From Thioalkalicoccus limnaeus (lineage in GTDB: Bacteria; Pseudomonadota; Gammaproteobacteria; Chromatiales; Chromatiaceae), in the NCBI RefSeq assembly GCF_041197575.1, contig NZ_JBDKXB010000007.1, positions 1 through 64,000 of the forward strand: a DNA stretch of 64,000 bases, read 5' to 3'. The notes beneath the pieces were generated by a model. The model worked only from the letters and a program-made list of their open reading frames with translations, had not been told where the DNA came from and made no database searches. The position numbers and the translations under genes were made by a program. Every line of letters begins with the position of its first letter. The first letter of the stretch is position 1. This document shows, one piece after another, positions 62,371 through 64,000 of the stretch.

Positions 62371-62403
62371 ATGCACCGCCGAGATCGTTGCACGACCAGA
62401 TGA
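62371..62403 (+). CDS. Ten-codon upstream mini-ORF (coupling leader)
   Basis: ATG at 62371 follows AGGGGG by 4 bases and encodes MHRRDRCTTR, ending TGA at 62401-62403. Its stop overlaps the ATG of the TerD-fusion gene at 62400 (ATGA). The main gene has no Shine-Dalgarno of its own, so translation by termination and restart is plausible. The alternative is a TTG start of the main gene at 62388. Confidence 0.4.
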   Translation: MHRRDRCTTR

Positions 62404-63659
62404 AAAGCCTGCCCAAGGGCGCCAATGCGCTGTTGACCACCTCCGGTCGCGTTCGGGTCGCGATCCGCTGGCCGATTGGACGGCTGGAGGTCGATGCCGT
62501 GTGCTTTGCGGTCACGGACGCCGGCCGCGTCCCGGGCGACGAGTGGTTTCTGTTCTACAACCAGCGCGAGGCGCCCGGCCGCGGGATCGAACTGGCGGCG
62601 AGCGGGATCCAGCAATCGGATTTCGTCGTCCATCTGGACCGACTGCCGGCAACCGTGCAGCGATGCGTGTTCGCCGCGACCCTCGACGAGGGCACCTTCC
62701 GCGCGGCGATCGGCACCAGGCTGACCGCGATGGCCGACAAGGGCGAGACGCTGGAGTACAAGCTGGTCGAGGCGGGCGATGAGCAGGCGCTGATCCTTGC
62801 CGAGATCTATCGCCATGGGACCGGGTGGCGACTGCGGGCGATCGGCCAAGGTTTTCGTGGTGGTTTGCAGCCGCTAGCCGAGCATTTCGGGGTCAAAGTC
62901 AGGGAGGCGTCGCCGGTGCCTGACCGATCGGGCGCTGCCGCGGAGGCCGAATCACCGCGGGTACCGCCCACCGGCGGTGCGGAACCGCCCGCGACGCCAC
63001 CGGCCGAGGGGCCGTCTTCACCGCCGCCCGGTCCCGAGCGCCGCCGCCATGGGTCGCGGATCGGGGTGTGGGCCGCTGCTGCGGTAGTGGTGGCGCTCGC
63101 CGGTCTCCTGCTCTGGTTCCTCGTGGCACCTCTCGTCGAGCGGCTCGCCGACGATCGATCGGAGCTGCCGGAACCTTCGCAGCCGGTCACCGCCCGTTAC
63201 GAGCCGCCGACCTGCGCCTGGTCCGACGACGAGGTCTTCGAGCGTTATCACGCGCTGGGCGAAAGCTATATCCAGATCCTGCAGCGCGTCGATCAGAGCA
63301 ACGAACGCCTGGCCCGGGTTCGACAGGATCTGATCGGCCTCGAAGGCCGCTGCGCGGCCGATTTCCTCGACAAGAACCGGCACGAGATCGAGGCCCTCGA
63401 GCGTCTGCCGGTTGGCGGCTGGCTCGATCAGGCGCTGCGGTTGAATGTTTGTGCCGGGCTTCTGATCAAGGCGATCGAGACGGCGCTCGATGGCGAGGGG
63501 CGGCCGATCATCATCCAACGGTTGGTGCGAGAGGCCGATCGAGCGCGTAACTTGGAATCGGATCTGACCAACATCTCCCGTGATCTCGCGTATCTGCGCA
63601 ACAAGACCGAACGGCTGAAGCTCGGCTACCACGAAAACCTCGAGGCCTGCTTGGAGTGA
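62400..63659 (+). CDS. TerD-domain protein fused to membrane helix and unknown C-terminal domain
   Basis: 419 residues from the ATG at 62400. TerD-like domain about 1-170: SLPKGANALLTTSGRVRVAI, EWFLFYNQREAPGRGIELAA, EIYRHGTGWRLRAIGQGFRG. Pro-rich linker about 175-215, basic RRRHGSR, one membrane helix about 221-245, then an extracytoplasmic helical domain (about 265-419) with four Cys (CAWSDDE; GRCAAD; LNVCAGLL; EACLE at the end). TerD proteins bind Ca2+ and act in tellurite/stress responses in the cytoplasm; here the domain would be tethered to the membrane. C-terminal domain not recognised. Confidence 0.75.
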   Translation: MKSLPKGANALLTTSGRVRVAIRWPIGRLEVDAVCFAVTDAGRVPGDEWFLFYNQREAPGRGIELAASGIQQSDFVVHLDRLPATVQRCVFAATLDEGTFRAAIGTRLTAMADKGETLEYKLVEAGDEQALILAEIYRHGTGWRLRAIGQGFRGGLQPLAEHFGVKVREASPVPDRSGAAAEAESPRVPPTGGAEPPATPPAEGPSSPPPGPERRRHGSRIGVWAAAAVVVALAGLLLWFLVAPLVERLADDRSELPEPSQPVTARYEPPTCAWSDDEVFERYHALGESYIQILQRVDQSNERLARVRQDLIGLEGRCAADFLDKNRHEIEALERLPVGGWLDQALRLNVCAGLLIKAIETALDGEGRPIIIQRLVREADRARNLESDLTNISRDLAYLRNKTERLKLGYHENLEACLE

Positions 63660-63661
63660 CC

Positions 63662-64000
63662 ATGACGGAAGATCGTGTTACGTCGCTTCTGATTAGGGCT
63701 CTAGCGGGCCTGTCCCTATGCGGGTGTCTCCTGGTGGCCCAGGTCTCGGCGCAAGACAGCGGATACAGTGCGAGGAACCCCAATCGCACCAACCCGACCA
63801 TCGTGCTCGAGAACGAGATGTCGAACATCCGCGCGTCGAATGCCCAGCTCGATGCGCGGATCCGGACTGCGATGGAAAAGCTCGAGGAGGTCGCCCGGCT
63901 GACCTCGGAGGACGAGAAGGAGGTCGAGGTCGATTCGCTGTTCTTCACGCTGCGCGACGAGGTTTACGGTGTCCTCGATCAGCTCGATCTGAACAGCGAT
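63662..64000 (+). CDS. Secreted coiled-coil protein, partial (runs off the window)
   Basis: 113 codons visible. Hydrophobic signal about 9-31 (LLIRALAGLSLCGCLLVAQV then SAQDS). The mature part is polar and helical, with heptad-like spacing in LENEMSNIRASNAQLDARIR and AMEKLEEVARLTSEDEKEVE. Starts 2 bases after the TerD-fusion stop, so the two are almost surely co-transcribed and may work together at the membrane. No family recognised. Confidence 0.65.
   Translation, partial: MTEDRVTSLLIRALAGLSLCGCLLVAQVSAQDSGYSARNPNRTNPTIVLENEMSNIRASNAQLDARIRTAMEKLEEVARLTSEDEKEVEVDSLFFTLRDEVYGVLDQLDLNSD

Overview
The window reads as chromosomal DNA of a high-GC gammaproteobacterium, most likely a purple sulfur or related bacterium of the Chromatiales (an inference from gene content, not from a database match). 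Supporting signs are the order rpsP-rimM-trmD-rplS, the block rpoE-rseA-rseB-rseC-mucD-lepA-lepB-DUF4845-rnc-era-recO, minCDE, lptM-lysA, a small bacterial SRP RNA, a one-piece tmRNA with tag ANDDNYALAA, and a sphaeroides-heme-protein/diheme-cytochrome/cytochrome b561 cluster of the kind known from phototrophic and related proteobacteria.

Layout. 1-5.7 kb: tail of a DEAD-box helicase gene, mgtE (minus strand), then rpsP-rimM-trmD-rplS-sbcB. 5.9-10.7 kb: a redox cluster on the minus strand (cytochrome b561, SHP-like DUF1924 cytochrome, diheme cytochrome, TPR protein) divergent from a PepSY protein and an OmpR/QseC-type two-component pair; an 11-bp-period direct repeat lies between them. 10.9-16.3 kb: P2-type cation ATPase, prolyl aminopeptidase, D-Tyr-tRNA deacylase, CPBP protease. 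16.6-22.2 kb: SRP RNA, dnaX-ybaB-recR, a HIT protein and minCDE. 22.3-35.2 kb: clpB behind a clear sigma32 promoter, then the envelope-stress operon behind a sigmaE-like promoter, followed by lepA, lepB, rnc, era, recO. 35.4-40.3 kb: a GlgC-like protein with degraded catalytic motifs, an endonuclease III-like glycosylase, a DUF2459-like lipoprotein, and divergent mtnA/mtaD for methylthioadenosine salvage.

40.3-43.3 kb is accessory: the C-terminal remnant of a large serine recombinase with its small HTH partner, an AbiE-type toxin-antitoxin locus whose toxin is frameshifted and truncated, and then the tmRNA gene. 43.5-49.5 kb: lptM-lysA-methyltransferase-xthA, mtaB, a secreted Gly/Pro/Tyr-rich protein with an Hsp20-like end, and a bacteriohemerythrin. 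49.6-56.2 kb: feoA-feoB-FeoB-associated protein (minus), divergent from two small secreted proteins (NikL-like and DUF4198/NikK-like) that are both predicted to begin with histidine after signal cleavage, then a glycosyltransferase, a sterol-desaturase-type hydroxylase and an unknown protein. 56.2-58.7 kb: a BsuBI/PstI-type restriction-modification pair, visibly poorer in GC than its surroundings. 58.8-62.1 kb: gatCAB. 62.4-64 kb: a TerD-domain membrane fusion protein, preceded by a possible coupling mini-ORF, and a secreted coiled-coil partner running off the end.

The most unusual items are the GlgC homologue that lacks most substrate-binding motifs, the TerD-membrane fusion with its secreted partner, the pair of N-terminal-histidine proteins beside feoAB, the PGY-rich secreted Hsp20-like protein, and the redox-cluster regulatory region.
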